NCBI GenBank assembly: GCA_964567745.1 | Contig: CAZMNY010000009.1 | Span: forward strand, 1 to 64,000 | Direction of reading: 5' to 3' | DNA: 64,000 nucleotides | Origin: CAZMNY01 sp964567745 | Lineage (GTDB): Bacteria; Planctomycetota; Planctomycetia; Pirellulales; Pirellulaceae | Shown here: one piece after another, positions 53,160 to 61,908 of the stretch | Numbering within the stretch: the stretch's first letter is position 1 | How the letters are laid out: every line of letters begins with the position of its first letter | Notes under the pieces: generated by a model | What the model saw: only the letters and a program-made list of their open reading frames with translations | What the model was told of the DNA's origin: nothing | The model's database searches: none | Position numbers and translations under genes: made by a program

Positions 53160-54698
53160 CTACTCACCGATGCAAATTAGCTCTTTGAGAGTGCGGGCGT
53201 AGAGTTTGTGATCGTCGTAGGCGAGACTTGAAAGCGTCCAGGTTTTTCCGGCGTGTCCCAGATCACTGATCGACACCAACGCTGATTCGTCGAGCTTCGG
53301 AGCATTCCAGCGGATCACGTAAACGATGCCGACCATCGTTGGCATATACAAGTATTCGCCCACAACGATGGGGCTCGCCGCAGACACGTGCCCCCAACCA
53401 CTCAAGCTCGCGCGTTTGTCCTGGCAGACGACAAAACCGTCGTTGTTCTTGACATCATTCTTGATCGCTTTCTGCCACAAAACGGTTTCCTCAGCACCTT
53501 CACGGATGACTTGGACGGGGACCTGCAAGTACTCGACCTTGCCTGTCGCAACATTGACGCGCCCCAAGAGAAAATCACTGTGAGTGCGAAAATAGTGGAA
53601 GTCGCCGATCAAGCAGTTTGTGTGGTAGGTAATCGGCTTTTGCTTCCTGCGCGACTTCAGCTTGGCGTTTGGCTCATCGACATAATCGCCATTCTCGAAT
53701 CGCCGAACATGCACGTCCTCAACAAGCGAGACGGCTGACGTTAGCGCGCCGCGACGCACGTCGATGGCATGATGATTCATCCCAACAAAGGCCGCTCCTC
53801 GTTCACCACGAAAGACGGCATTCTGGTGCGCTGCGTAGCCTTTGATCGGCAGATCCCAAATGGTCTTTCCGGAATCCGCATTAATCAGCGACATTCCGTA
53901 CGGCTCTTCCGGAGGCGCATGGCCTCCGCCTCGCCCGGTCAAGACCGCGGGCGCTCCGTCGCTTGTCCGATTCAACATCGAGGCGGAATGGACCGACGTC
54001 GCCGATTCCGCAACCCACTGCAGTTTACCCGTCGCCAAGTCAAACGAGTGCAGACGAGTCCAATACTTTTCGTCTCGGCCCAACGGCTTGGCGCCGGCCT
54101 TGGTCGTTGCCGACTCGGGAAGATCCTTTGCCACAGTCTTGAGAAAGATGACATTGCCGTCGTGCAATATCGGTTCTTGCTGGCGCGCATGATGTCGACC
54201 GAACGGAACCCACTCGTATTCCCAAACAAGACGCCCGTCGAAATCAAATGTTCGAATCGATCCGCCCACGTTGATGAAGCAGACGTGGTTGCCGTCAGTG
54301 ACGGGCGAGGCCGCGGTGTTGTCGCTGAATCCGCTAGCCATATCGGTGGATCGTGTGCCGGGGAGCTCACGGTGCCAAAGCTCCTTGCCGGTCCCAGCGT
54401 CAAAACACATCCCGAAAATAGCACGACCCGGTTGCGCGTCGGCCTTGGATGGCATATGGCTGGCAACGAAAACTCGCCCGTTCGAAACCACCGGGGCGCC
54501 CTCGCCCGTATTCGGTAAGGCGGTTCGCCAAAGCACTCGCTGATTTCGTGCGACGCTGAAACTCGTTGGAGCGCGACCGTCAACCTGATAGTCGTGGTTC
54601 GGGCCAGCCGCTTGTGGCCAGTCAGCGAAAACACTTGTATTACAGGACAAGAGCCCGAGAACAACGAAAACTTGAGCCGCGAGTCTTATTCTTAGCAT
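53160..54698 (-). CDS. Exported PQQ-type beta-propeller protein, possible lipoprotein
   Basis: A 512-residue protein with a signal sequence (LRIRLAAQVFVVLGLLSCNTS) whose end, LLSC, resembles a lipobox although leucine at -2 is not typical. The mature start has the DWPQAAGPNHDYQVDG motif of planctomycete PQQ-like propellers. Blades include MCFDAGTGKELWHREL, IRTFDFDGRLVWEYEW, LHSFDLATGKLQWVAE and MSLINADSGKTIWDLP. It shows no recognisable quinoprotein active site. It is divergent from the sulfatase at 54998 and convergent with the YVTN-diheme protein, so it is a separate unit. Substrate or partner unknown. Confidence 0.87.
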   Translation of the reverse strand: MLRIRLAAQVFVVLGLLSCNTSVFADWPQAAGPNHDYQVDGRAPTSFSVARNQRVLWRTALPNTGEGAPVVSNGRVFVASHMPSKADAQPGRAIFGMCFDAGTGKELWHRELPGTRSTDMASGFSDNTAASPVTDGNHVCFINVGGSIRTFDFDGRLVWEYEWVPFGRHHARQQEPILHDGNVIFLKTVAKDLPESATTKAGAKPLGRDEKYWTRLHSFDLATGKLQWVAESATSVHSASMLNRTSDGAPAVLTGRGGGHAPPEEPYGMSLINADSGKTIWDLPIKGYAAHQNAVFRGERGAAFVGMNHHAIDVRRGALTSAVSLVEDVHVRRFENGDYVDEPNAKLKSRRKQKPITYHTNCLIGDFHYFRTHSDFLLGRVNVATGKVEYLQVPVQVIREGAEETVLWQKAIKNDVKNNDGFVVCQDKRASLSGWGHVSAASPIVVGEYLYMPTMVGIVYVIRWNAPKLDESALVSISDLGHAGKTWTLSSLAYDDHKLYARTLKELICIGE

Positions 54699-54997
54699 CG
54701 GCGTGTCGCCCGATCTTCCGGCATCATTTCGTGAGTGAGTCTACGTGTCCGTTTTCTGTTCGCAACGAAAGCGGTGCCGCGATGAGGTCTATCTCATACG
54801 ATGGACCATCATAACCCAAACGAGACTCGCCAAGTCGTTTCGAGTCGGAGTGCCAATCTAGCGTCTGCTACGCTCGCAAGAGCGTTGAGCCCCGCCAACG
54901 CGCTGCCCAAGCGAAATGTCGTAGCTACCTTGAAGATTCGACGAATTATGCACGCAGCAGTTCAGTACGCGATGCGATGTACGTTATCTTGTGAGCT
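54699..54997. other. 299-base divergent intergenic region
   Basis: The gap between the divergent PQQ-propeller and sulfatase genes should hold both promoters. No gene, clear inverted repeat or convincing promoter consensus was seen in it. Confidence 0.4.
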
Positions 54998-56791
54998 ATG
55001 ACGAAATTCAACAAAGCATCGTTACTAAGAACGACGTTGTTCGTTTGCCTGGTTGGCGCAACCGGTTGGACACGAGCCAGACAGCCCAATGTGGTCGTGA
55101 TTCTGACGGACGACCAGGGCTGGGGCGACCTCAGCAACTCCGGCAACACGAATCTTGCGACTCCCAATCTCGATTCACTGGCTCGCGATGGCGTCACGCT
55201 CGAGAACTTCTACGTCTGCCCCGTTTGTGCTCCAACACGAGCCGAGTTTTTGACAGGTCGTTATTACCCACGCACTGGAGTGAGCGGAGTTAGTCGAGGC
55301 GAGGGTCGTCTGAACTACGACGAGACGACCGTCGCCGATTTTTTCAGCGCGGGCGGCTACGCCACCGGTTGCTTTGGCAAATGGCACAACGGGACGCAAC
55401 CTCCCTATCATCCAAACAACCGCGGATTCGACGAGTTCTACGGATTCACGTCGGGCCACTGGGGTCACTACTTTAGCCCTCCGCTTGATCACAACGGCAA
55501 GCGAGTCCGCGGCAAGGGGTTTGTCGTCGACGATTTCACCAATTACGCGCTGGCGTTTATCGAAGCGAATCGCGAGCGTCCGTTCTTTTGCTATCTGCCG
55601 TACAACACGCCTCATTCACCAATGATGATCCCGGATCGGTTTTACACTAAGTTCGACGGCGAGGACCCCAAAATGCAACATCGCGATCCTCAGAGAGAGG
55701 ACGTGATGATGACTCGAGCAGCGCTCGCGATGTGCGAAAATATTGACTGGAATGTGGGCCGTGTGCTCAGGAAGCTTGACGATTTGCAGCTTCGCGAAGA
55801 CACGATCGTGATCTATTTCTCCGATAATGGGCCGAATTCATACCGGTGGAATGGTGGCATGAAAGGACGCAAGGGTTCGCTCGACGAAGGCGGAGTCCGT
55901 TCGCCGTTTTTTGTTCGCTGGCCGAGAAAGATCAAGCAAGGCGAGACGATCCGCCAAATCACAGGCGCCATCGACTTGCTGCCCACGCTGATCGATCTTG
56001 CGGGTGTGAAGGCTAGTTTCGATAAAGCAAAACCACTCGACGGCCGAAGTCTGCGTCCGCTGCTGCTGGCCGAATCCGGAAATTGGAAGCCTCGCGAGCT
56101 GTATTCGGTTCGAGCCAAGGGAAATCAAGTCAGCGTGCGAACTCAACGATTCCGCCTCGATGCAAAAGGACACCTCTACGACATCGACGCTGACCGCGGG
56201 CAGCGTATTAACGTGGCAAAGCGCCATCCAGATTTGACTGCCAAGATACTACGGCGAGCCAAAAAGCACAGCGAGGAGATGCGAACACTTTTCCAGGCGA
56301 ATTCGAATCGTCCGTTTACCGTCGGCTACGGCCAGTCGACAACGTTGCCTGCTCGAGACGGCATCGGTCACGGCGAGATTCAGCGAAGCTCCAAGGCACC
56401 GAACAACTCGTTCTTCACAGCGTGGACGCGGACCGACGACTACATCACATGGGATATCGAAGTCGGAAAATCAGGCGAGTACGAGGCGATCGTGCACTAC
56501 ACCTGTGCACGAGGCGACGAAGGTGCGACGCTTCGGCTTTCAACGACCAATGGCGGTTCGGCTCATACAGTCATCAAGGAACCCTTCGACCCGCCGCTGT
56601 ACGACAAGTCGAAAGAGCGAGTCTCGAAGTCTCACTATTTTGTGAAAGACTTCAAGCCGCTGCGGTTGGGAACGCTGAGCATGCGAAAGGGAAGAGAGAC
56701 TCTCACACTCGGCGCGAGTGACATGCAAGGCCGTCGCATCGTCGACGTGCACTCGGTCGATTTGGTGCTCAAGAATGTAAAGAACCGATGA
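54998..56791 (+). CDS. Type I sulfatase with a C-terminal beta-sandwich domain
   Basis: A 597-residue exported arylsulfatase-type protein (signal LLRTTLFVCLVGATGWTRA). The catalytic domain (about 30-420) has VVVILTDDQGWGDLSNSG, the formylglycine signature CAPTRAEFLTG, YATGCFGKWHNG, the VIYFSDNGPNSYRW metal motif and HLYDIDADRGQRINVAKR. Residues about 440-597 form an extra beta-rich domain with WTRTDDYITWDIEVGKSG and LRLGTLSMRKGRETLTLGA, similar to the carbohydrate-binding-like sandwiches appended to many planctomycete sulfatases. The exact substrate is not predictable, but a sulfated glycan is likely. The signature cysteine and metal residues are intact. Confidence 0.92.
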   Translation: MTKFNKASLLRTTLFVCLVGATGWTRARQPNVVVILTDDQGWGDLSNSGNTNLATPNLDSLARDGVTLENFYVCPVCAPTRAEFLTGRYYPRTGVSGVSRGEGRLNYDETTVADFFSAGGYATGCFGKWHNGTQPPYHPNNRGFDEFYGFTSGHWGHYFSPPLDHNGKRVRGKGFVVDDFTNYALAFIEANRERPFFCYLPYNTPHSPMMIPDRFYTKFDGEDPKMQHRDPQREDVMMTRAALAMCENIDWNVGRVLRKLDDLQLREDTIVIYFSDNGPNSYRWNGGMKGRKGSLDEGGVRSPFFVRWPRKIKQGETIRQITGAIDLLPTLIDLAGVKASFDKAKPLDGRSLRPLLLAESGNWKPRELYSVRAKGNQVSVRTQRFRLDAKGHLYDIDADRGQRINVAKRHPDLTAKILRRAKKHSEEMRTLFQANSNRPFTVGYGQSTTLPARDGIGHGEIQRSSKAPNNSFFTAWTRTDDYITWDIEVGKSGEYEAIVHYTCARGDEGATLRLSTTNGGSAHTVIKEPFDPPLYDKSKERVSKSHYFVKDFKPLRLGTLSMRKGRETLTLGASDMQGRRIVDVHSVDLVLKNVKNR

Positions 56792-57116
56792 ATCAGCCTT
56801 CCAGGTAGCTACGGTCGCCAGCCCGAAGGGGAAGTGACAATGGATTTGGCTCATAACGTTTCCCTTGGACGCGCAGCGGACTGGCGGGGCCCCTCACTGT
56901 GGCGAGCGTAGGCGCCACGTTTGCCCTACGCCAATTACCCTGCGTCGTCCAGCGCGATATCATGCATTTTATCTGGCCTCAGCGTCCATAACATATCCAC
57001 GATCGCTTCGATATTTGGGTAGAATTGTGGTGCCGATTCAGCGCGTTGAACGCGCCATCGGCAAAAATGGACGTCGGCGGGGCGAATGGAATGAAAAACT
57101 CTAAACGGGATTCGAC
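56792..57116. other. 325-base gap with an inverted repeat, no gene
   Basis: No convincing coding frame is present between the sulfatase and the next propeller gene. GCGTAGG at 56906-56912 and CCTACGC at 56925-56931 are perfect 7-bp inverted arms with a 12-base loop, possibly a hairpin or operator. The promoter of the 57117-63189 unit is expected to the right of it. Confidence 0.4.
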
Positions 57117-59291
57117 ATGAAGTTCTACGTTTCGATAACGTTGCTGCTTGTGTTCGCGTGCGCTTCGGTCAACGCTGAGGAAAACTGGAACCAGTTTCGC
57201 GGCCCGCAGGGAAATGGAGTGTCGTCGAAGCGGCAACTGCCGGTCGTATTCGATGAGGCCAAGAACGTTCGCTGGAAGATCGCGATTCCCGATTCCGGCT
57301 GGTCTTCGCCCGTGGTGTGGGGCAACGAAATCTGGTTGACCGCTGGAAGCGACGAAAAGCGCGAACTGCGCGCGATTTGCGTCGACGCTCAGGGCGGAAA
57401 GATCGTCAAGAACCTCAAGGTTTTTGAGATGATCGAACGCAAAGTCGACCCCGCCTACATCTATGACTCGCCGCACTTAAACAGCCCTGCGACGCCGACG
57501 CCCGTTGTCGAAGCGACTCGCGTATTCGTCAGCTTTGGCTCGCAGGGCATCGCGTGTTTGAATCGAGAAACAGGCGACAAGATTTGGGAGCGCCGTGACC
57601 TGCGCATCTATCAGCCCGTTCGCCAGGGGTCGTCGCCCATCGTGGATGACAAGAATCTGTACGTGGCCTTCGATGGAACGGACCAACAGTTCTTTATTGC
57701 ACTCGACAAGAGGACTGGCGAAACCCGTTGGAAAACAGACCGGGACGTCGCAACCGATTGGAAGGCGACATTGCGTTCGAAAGGACTCACGCCAAAGAAA
57801 GGCGGAAAACCCAACGACAACAAAAAGTCGTTTGCCACGGCCACATTGATCGAGGCGGACGGGCAACGGCAGTTGATTGCTCCCGCGGCGGAGGCGACGA
57901 TCTCCTACGACCCCAATACCGGGCAAGAGCTCTGGCGAGTGTTGCATCCAGGCGGATTCAATGTGGCGGCGCGGCCGATTCACGCGAACGGCTTGGTCTA
58001 TGTCTTCACGAGCGGGTTGAGTCATTACTTGATGGGAATTCGAGCTGATGGGAAAGGAAACGTGACGGACACCCATGTCGCCTGGTCGACCACGCGAAGC
58101 ACTCCGAGCATTCCCTCGCCTGTCGTTATCGACGGTTTGCTTTATATGGTGACCGACAAAGGAGGGATCGCTCGATGCTTGGACGCCAAGACAGGTGAAG
58201 AGCATTGGAAGAAACGACTCGGTGGCGACCACTGGGCGTCGCCGTTGTACGCGAGCGGTAAGCTCTACTTCAGCAGCAAACAAGGTGAAGTCACCGTATT
58301 GGAAGCATCCAAAGAAGACCCCAAGGTTTTTTCACGAAACGAACTGAACGGCAGCTTTATCGCCTCACCGGCCGTCGCCGGCTCCTCAATCATTCTTCGA
58401 TCGACGAGCCATCTCTATTGTCTGTCAGAAGGGTACGAGCGAAGCGCGGCGGAACTTGCTCAGGAAAAGGCGGTGGCGAAAAACACGGTCACGGCCAAAG
58501 GCAAGAAACCGGGACGCGATATCGACTGGGACGATGCCTATGAGAAACTGCTGAAGAAGGAACCAGGAATTCGCAAGAAGGTTGCCAGCGGCGGCGCGAC
58601 CAAAGAACAAGTCATCGCGTGGATGAAGAAGAAATTCTTAGGACGGACGAAGCCGGCGGCGAAAGGGAAGAACAAGGACGGCGTCGCGAACTTCTATGCG
58701 GTCGTGATCGGCCGATTGAAGACCAAGGACATCGAACTCGGCGAATTCACTTTCGATGTCGACCACGTTTCGTCGATGTACGGTAACCGCTGGGTTAAAG
58801 ATGAAATCGTCGGGAAGACAATCAAAGTGACCGGCGTGTCGGGACCATTTGTCGACAAGCTGCTGCAAATCAAACGCGGCCAGACGCTAAAAGTCCGCTC
58901 TGGCAAGTACCTGGCGGCGGCGAAGACGTTGACATTCGGGGCGAAATTCCATGTTCTAGAGCGAACTACGGCGTTCAAGCCTTCCGACTTTGGCGTGCCT
59001 CCCAAAGAATTCCGTGGATTCAGCGGCGAACTCACAGGAAAGATTGTCGAAGCCGCGGGGTACGAAGTTCTGCTCAGCGTCAGCCAATTCAAACCGTCAA
59101 ACGACAGCAAAGCGGCTAAGCCTGGCGTGATCAAAGGCAAGCGAGTTCGAGTTGTCGGGTTTTTCAACCAACACCGCAAACTCTTTGCAGACCTGCACGA
59201 AGGCGACACGATTCGACTTAGCGTCAACCACGCCAACTCGGATCACGATGAGCTCAACGTGACCAATGCGCTTGTGAAAGTCGAGAATTAG
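57117..59291 (+). CDS. Exported PQQ-type propeller with a long C-terminal extension
   Basis: A 724-residue protein with signal peptide (KFYVSITLLLVFACASVNA) and the opening motif NWNQFRGPQGNGVSSKRQLP. Residues about 25-435 form the PQQ-type propeller (IACLNRETGDKIWERRD, FIALDKRTGETRWKTDR, IARCLDAKTGEEHWKKRL). The remaining 280 residues are unusual: a helical stretch DWDDAYEKLLKKEPGIRKK, then a module at about 526-600 (FYAVVIGRLKTKDIELGEF, WVKDEIVGKTIKVTGVSG) followed by a related one at about 625-724 (FSGELTGKIVEAAGYEVLLS, IKGKRVRVVGFF). I do not recognise these and suspect OB-like folds. It is followed 13 bases later by the cytochrome gene, so it heads an operon. Confidence 0.85.
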   Translation: MKFYVSITLLLVFACASVNAEENWNQFRGPQGNGVSSKRQLPVVFDEAKNVRWKIAIPDSGWSSPVVWGNEIWLTAGSDEKRELRAICVDAQGGKIVKNLKVFEMIERKVDPAYIYDSPHLNSPATPTPVVEATRVFVSFGSQGIACLNRETGDKIWERRDLRIYQPVRQGSSPIVDDKNLYVAFDGTDQQFFIALDKRTGETRWKTDRDVATDWKATLRSKGLTPKKGGKPNDNKKSFATATLIEADGQRQLIAPAAEATISYDPNTGQELWRVLHPGGFNVAARPIHANGLVYVFTSGLSHYLMGIRADGKGNVTDTHVAWSTTRSTPSIPSPVVIDGLLYMVTDKGGIARCLDAKTGEEHWKKRLGGDHWASPLYASGKLYFSSKQGEVTVLEASKEDPKVFSRNELNGSFIASPAVAGSSIILRSTSHLYCLSEGYERSAAELAQEKAVAKNTVTAKGKKPGRDIDWDDAYEKLLKKEPGIRKKVASGGATKEQVIAWMKKKFLGRTKPAAKGKNKDGVANFYAVVIGRLKTKDIELGEFTFDVDHVSSMYGNRWVKDEIVGKTIKVTGVSGPFVDKLLQIKRGQTLKVRSGKYLAAAKTLTFGAKFHVLERTTAFKPSDFGVPPKEFRGFSGELTGKIVEAAGYEVLLSVSQFKPSNDSKAAKPGVIKGKRVRVVGFFNQHRKLFADLHEGDTIRLSVNHANSDHDELNVTNALVKVEN

Positions 59292-59304
59292 GACCGTCAT
59301 TCGT

Positions 59305-61902
59305 ATGAAGCGAATTGTATTCACAATCATCTTGCTGTCGGCAACGGGCGTCATGGCGGCCGACGAAATTGCTCCGCCCGCATCGTTGCGATTCTCTAAG
59401 CCGAATTCGCGAGCGGTCCCTGATTTCCAAAGGCATGTTGTCCCGCTGCTCGGCCGCTTGGGTTGCAATTCAGCGAAGTGCCACGGATCGTTTCAGGGAC
59501 AAGGCGGCTTGCGGCTCTCGCTGTTCGGATTCGACTTTCGCTCCGATCACGCGGCGCTTCAGTCGGACGCGACCGACGACGGAACGCGACTCTCGGTTAC
59601 CGCTCCACATACAAGCCTGCTTTTGCGAAAGCCGACTGGCCAAGCCGACCACCAAGGCGGCGAACGATTCGAGACGGGATCGTGGGAGCACAACCTGCTG
59701 CTTCGATGGATCGAGTCCGGCGCCAAGGGCGCTACGCCTGGGCTCGTCGCAAAGATCTCGGAGCGAAAGTCAAAAAGCGAACATGCCGAGTTCTTCGAAA
59801 AGACAATCCGTCCGATATTGGAAGACCATTGCTACGAGTGTCACGGATTCAGCTCCCGCAAAGGGAAACTGTCGTTGGCCTCACGAGAAGGCCTGCTGTC
59901 CGGCGGCGCCTCGGGACCTGCCCTGGCGCCCGGCAAACCGGACCAAAGCTTGCTCATCACAGTGGTACGGCATTCGAACGATAAACTGCAGATGCCGCCA
60001 AGCGGAAAACTCGAGCTAGACAAGATTGCCGCGCTGGAAAATTGGGTGCAGCTCGGCGCGCCGTGGTCCGATGGGGATAACGCCTCGCCAGAAGACACCA
60101 ATCAAGTTTTGCTCGGACTGCGCTGCGAGCCCGATGAGATGCTCTTCCAACAGCCAAACCAGACTCAGCAACTCAAAGTCATTGCGGAATGGGCCGACGG
60201 CTCGCGGGAGGATGTCACGTGTCTCGCTCGCTTTCAAACAAATGACGAAGCTGTCGTTCGCGTGAACCATGACGGAATGGCAACCTCCGTTGGCCAGGGC
60301 GACACCCACATCATTGCGTATTACGACAACGGAGTCGCCGCGATTCCTGTGATCCGTCGCTATGGACCGGTTAGCTCGACACAAAACGCGGCGATCGCCC
60401 AACCGACTACCGGGCCCGACAACGATAGCCACGGCGCAGTCGATAGATTGGTCAACGCGAAGCTCGACAAATTGGGCCTCGTTCCATCGTTGCTTTGCAG
60501 CGACGCCGAATTTCTGAGGCGAGTCAGCATCGACATGACAGGAACGCTTCCGGCACCGGAAGAAGTCACCGCATTTCTCGACGACAAATCGACTGACAAA
60601 CGCGATCGGAAGGTTGACGAACTGCTCGAGCGTTCGACCTACGCCGCCTGGTGGGCGAACAAACTGTGCGACTTCACGGGTTGCAATCCCAAGTCGATCA
60701 GCAGCCTGTTAGAGGTCGCGAGGGAGGACGGGTATGTCAAAGCTTCCGAGTGGTACGACTGGATCTATCAGCGAGTTGAAAAGAACGAACCGTACGATCG
60801 TCTGGTCGCGGGAATCATGCTTTCAGACCTCACCGGCCGAAAAAACGGGATGCCCCACTTCTGGACTCGGCAGAGTCTCAAGGAGCCGAAGGATACAGCG
60901 ATGTCCGTCGCTCATGCGTTCCTGGGGATCCAACTGCAATGCGCGGAATGCCACAAGCACCCATTCGACGTTTGGACTCAAGCTGACTTCGGCGACTTCT
61001 CTCGGTTCTTTGATTCGGTGACGCGAACGAAACGACGGCCGGAAGCCCAGAAGAAGCAAGACCTCCGTTTGCTCCGAAGTCAGGTCGTGACGCTTGAGCT
61101 CGGCGACGACCCGCGACGGCCGATCATGGATTGGATGCGCGACCGGAAGAACCCGTGGTTCGCGCGCGTCTTCGTAAACCGAGTTTGGGCGGGATACTTC
61201 AACGTGGGAATAGTCGATCCGCCGGATCAATTCACCCCCGCGAATCCGCCGAGCAACCCGCAATTGCTCGACTGGCTCACACTGGGCTTCATCGAAAACG
61301 GTTACGACATGAAGTGGCTGCATCGACAGATCACGACAAGCGATGCTTATCAGCGAAGTTGGAAACCGAACGATACGAATCGTCACGACCGACGTAATTT
61401 CAGCCGAGCGATCCCGCGGCGGATTCCGGCTGAAGTCGTTTACGACGCCATGAAACAGGCCACCGCCGCGACCGAGCAGCAGGCGACGGTGCGAACGAAT
61501 CTTCGCCGCCGCGCGTCGGGCCATCTCTCCATGAGAATGGCGGGCACCCATGCGATGAAGGTCTTTGGAAAACCCGATCGGTCGATCAACTGCGATTGTG
61601 AACGTGTTAACGAGCCGACGTTGCTGCAGGCAATCTTTATGCAGAACGATCCGCTCGTTCGAATGCGCGTCGCCGATAGCGGCTGGATTATTGAGATTGA
61701 AGATGCGGAGGCGGACGGGAGGTTGACGTCGCAGACCGAGCTGATCCGGCAAGTATGGCTGCGGACCGTCAACCGGGCACCAAACGCTGAAGAAATCGAG
61801 CGAGCGAGACAACACTTGGCTGCCAGCAAGTCCACATCCGAAGGCATCGCCGATTTAATGTGGGCGATGATGAATACAAAAGAATTCCTGCTGAATCACT
61901 AA
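59305..61902 (+). CDS. DUF1549/DUF1553 cytochrome-like protein with two N-terminal cytochrome modules
   Basis: An 865-residue exported protein (signal KRIVFTIILLSATGVMAAD). In order: a CX4CH cytochrome-like module (CNSAKCH, residues 54-60) with QGQGGLRLSLFGFD; a PSCyt1 module with CYECH at 176-180 and MPPSGKLEL; a Big2-like domain (about 265-345); DUF1549 with CAECHKHPFDVW at 546-557; and DUF1553 ending in MNTKEFLLNH. Up to three heme c sites are possible. It resembles the protein at 10104 but carries an added PSCyt1 module and only one Ig-like domain. Six bases after its stop begins the partner DUF1501 gene, and a PQQ propeller lies just upstream. Confidence 0.9.
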   Translation: MKRIVFTIILLSATGVMAADEIAPPASLRFSKPNSRAVPDFQRHVVPLLGRLGCNSAKCHGSFQGQGGLRLSLFGFDFRSDHAALQSDATDDGTRLSVTAPHTSLLLRKPTGQADHQGGERFETGSWEHNLLLRWIESGAKGATPGLVAKISERKSKSEHAEFFEKTIRPILEDHCYECHGFSSRKGKLSLASREGLLSGGASGPALAPGKPDQSLLITVVRHSNDKLQMPPSGKLELDKIAALENWVQLGAPWSDGDNASPEDTNQVLLGLRCEPDEMLFQQPNQTQQLKVIAEWADGSREDVTCLARFQTNDEAVVRVNHDGMATSVGQGDTHIIAYYDNGVAAIPVIRRYGPVSSTQNAAIAQPTTGPDNDSHGAVDRLVNAKLDKLGLVPSLLCSDAEFLRRVSIDMTGTLPAPEEVTAFLDDKSTDKRDRKVDELLERSTYAAWWANKLCDFTGCNPKSISSLLEVAREDGYVKASEWYDWIYQRVEKNEPYDRLVAGIMLSDLTGRKNGMPHFWTRQSLKEPKDTAMSVAHAFLGIQLQCAECHKHPFDVWTQADFGDFSRFFDSVTRTKRRPEAQKKQDLRLLRSQVVTLELGDDPRRPIMDWMRDRKNPWFARVFVNRVWAGYFNVGIVDPPDQFTPANPPSNPQLLDWLTLGFIENGYDMKWLHRQITTSDAYQRSWKPNDTNRHDRRNFSRAIPRRIPAEVVYDAMKQATAATEQQATVRTNLRRRASGHLSMRMAGTHAMKVFGKPDRSINCDCERVNEPTLLQAIFMQNDPLVRMRVADSGWIIEIEDAEADGRLTSQTELIRQVWLRTVNRAPNAEEIERARQHLAASKSTSEGIADLMWAMMNTKEFLLNH

Positions 61903-61908
61903 ACTGCT

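Noticed and set aside
53769..54518. 249-residue plus-strand ORF opposite the PQQ-type propeller
   Set aside because: Antisense of regularly spaced propeller blades, no signal or domain of its own.
60823..61815. 330-residue minus-strand ORF opposite the DUF1549/1553 gene
   Set aside because: Antisense shadow; the plus strand encodes the conserved domains without interruption.
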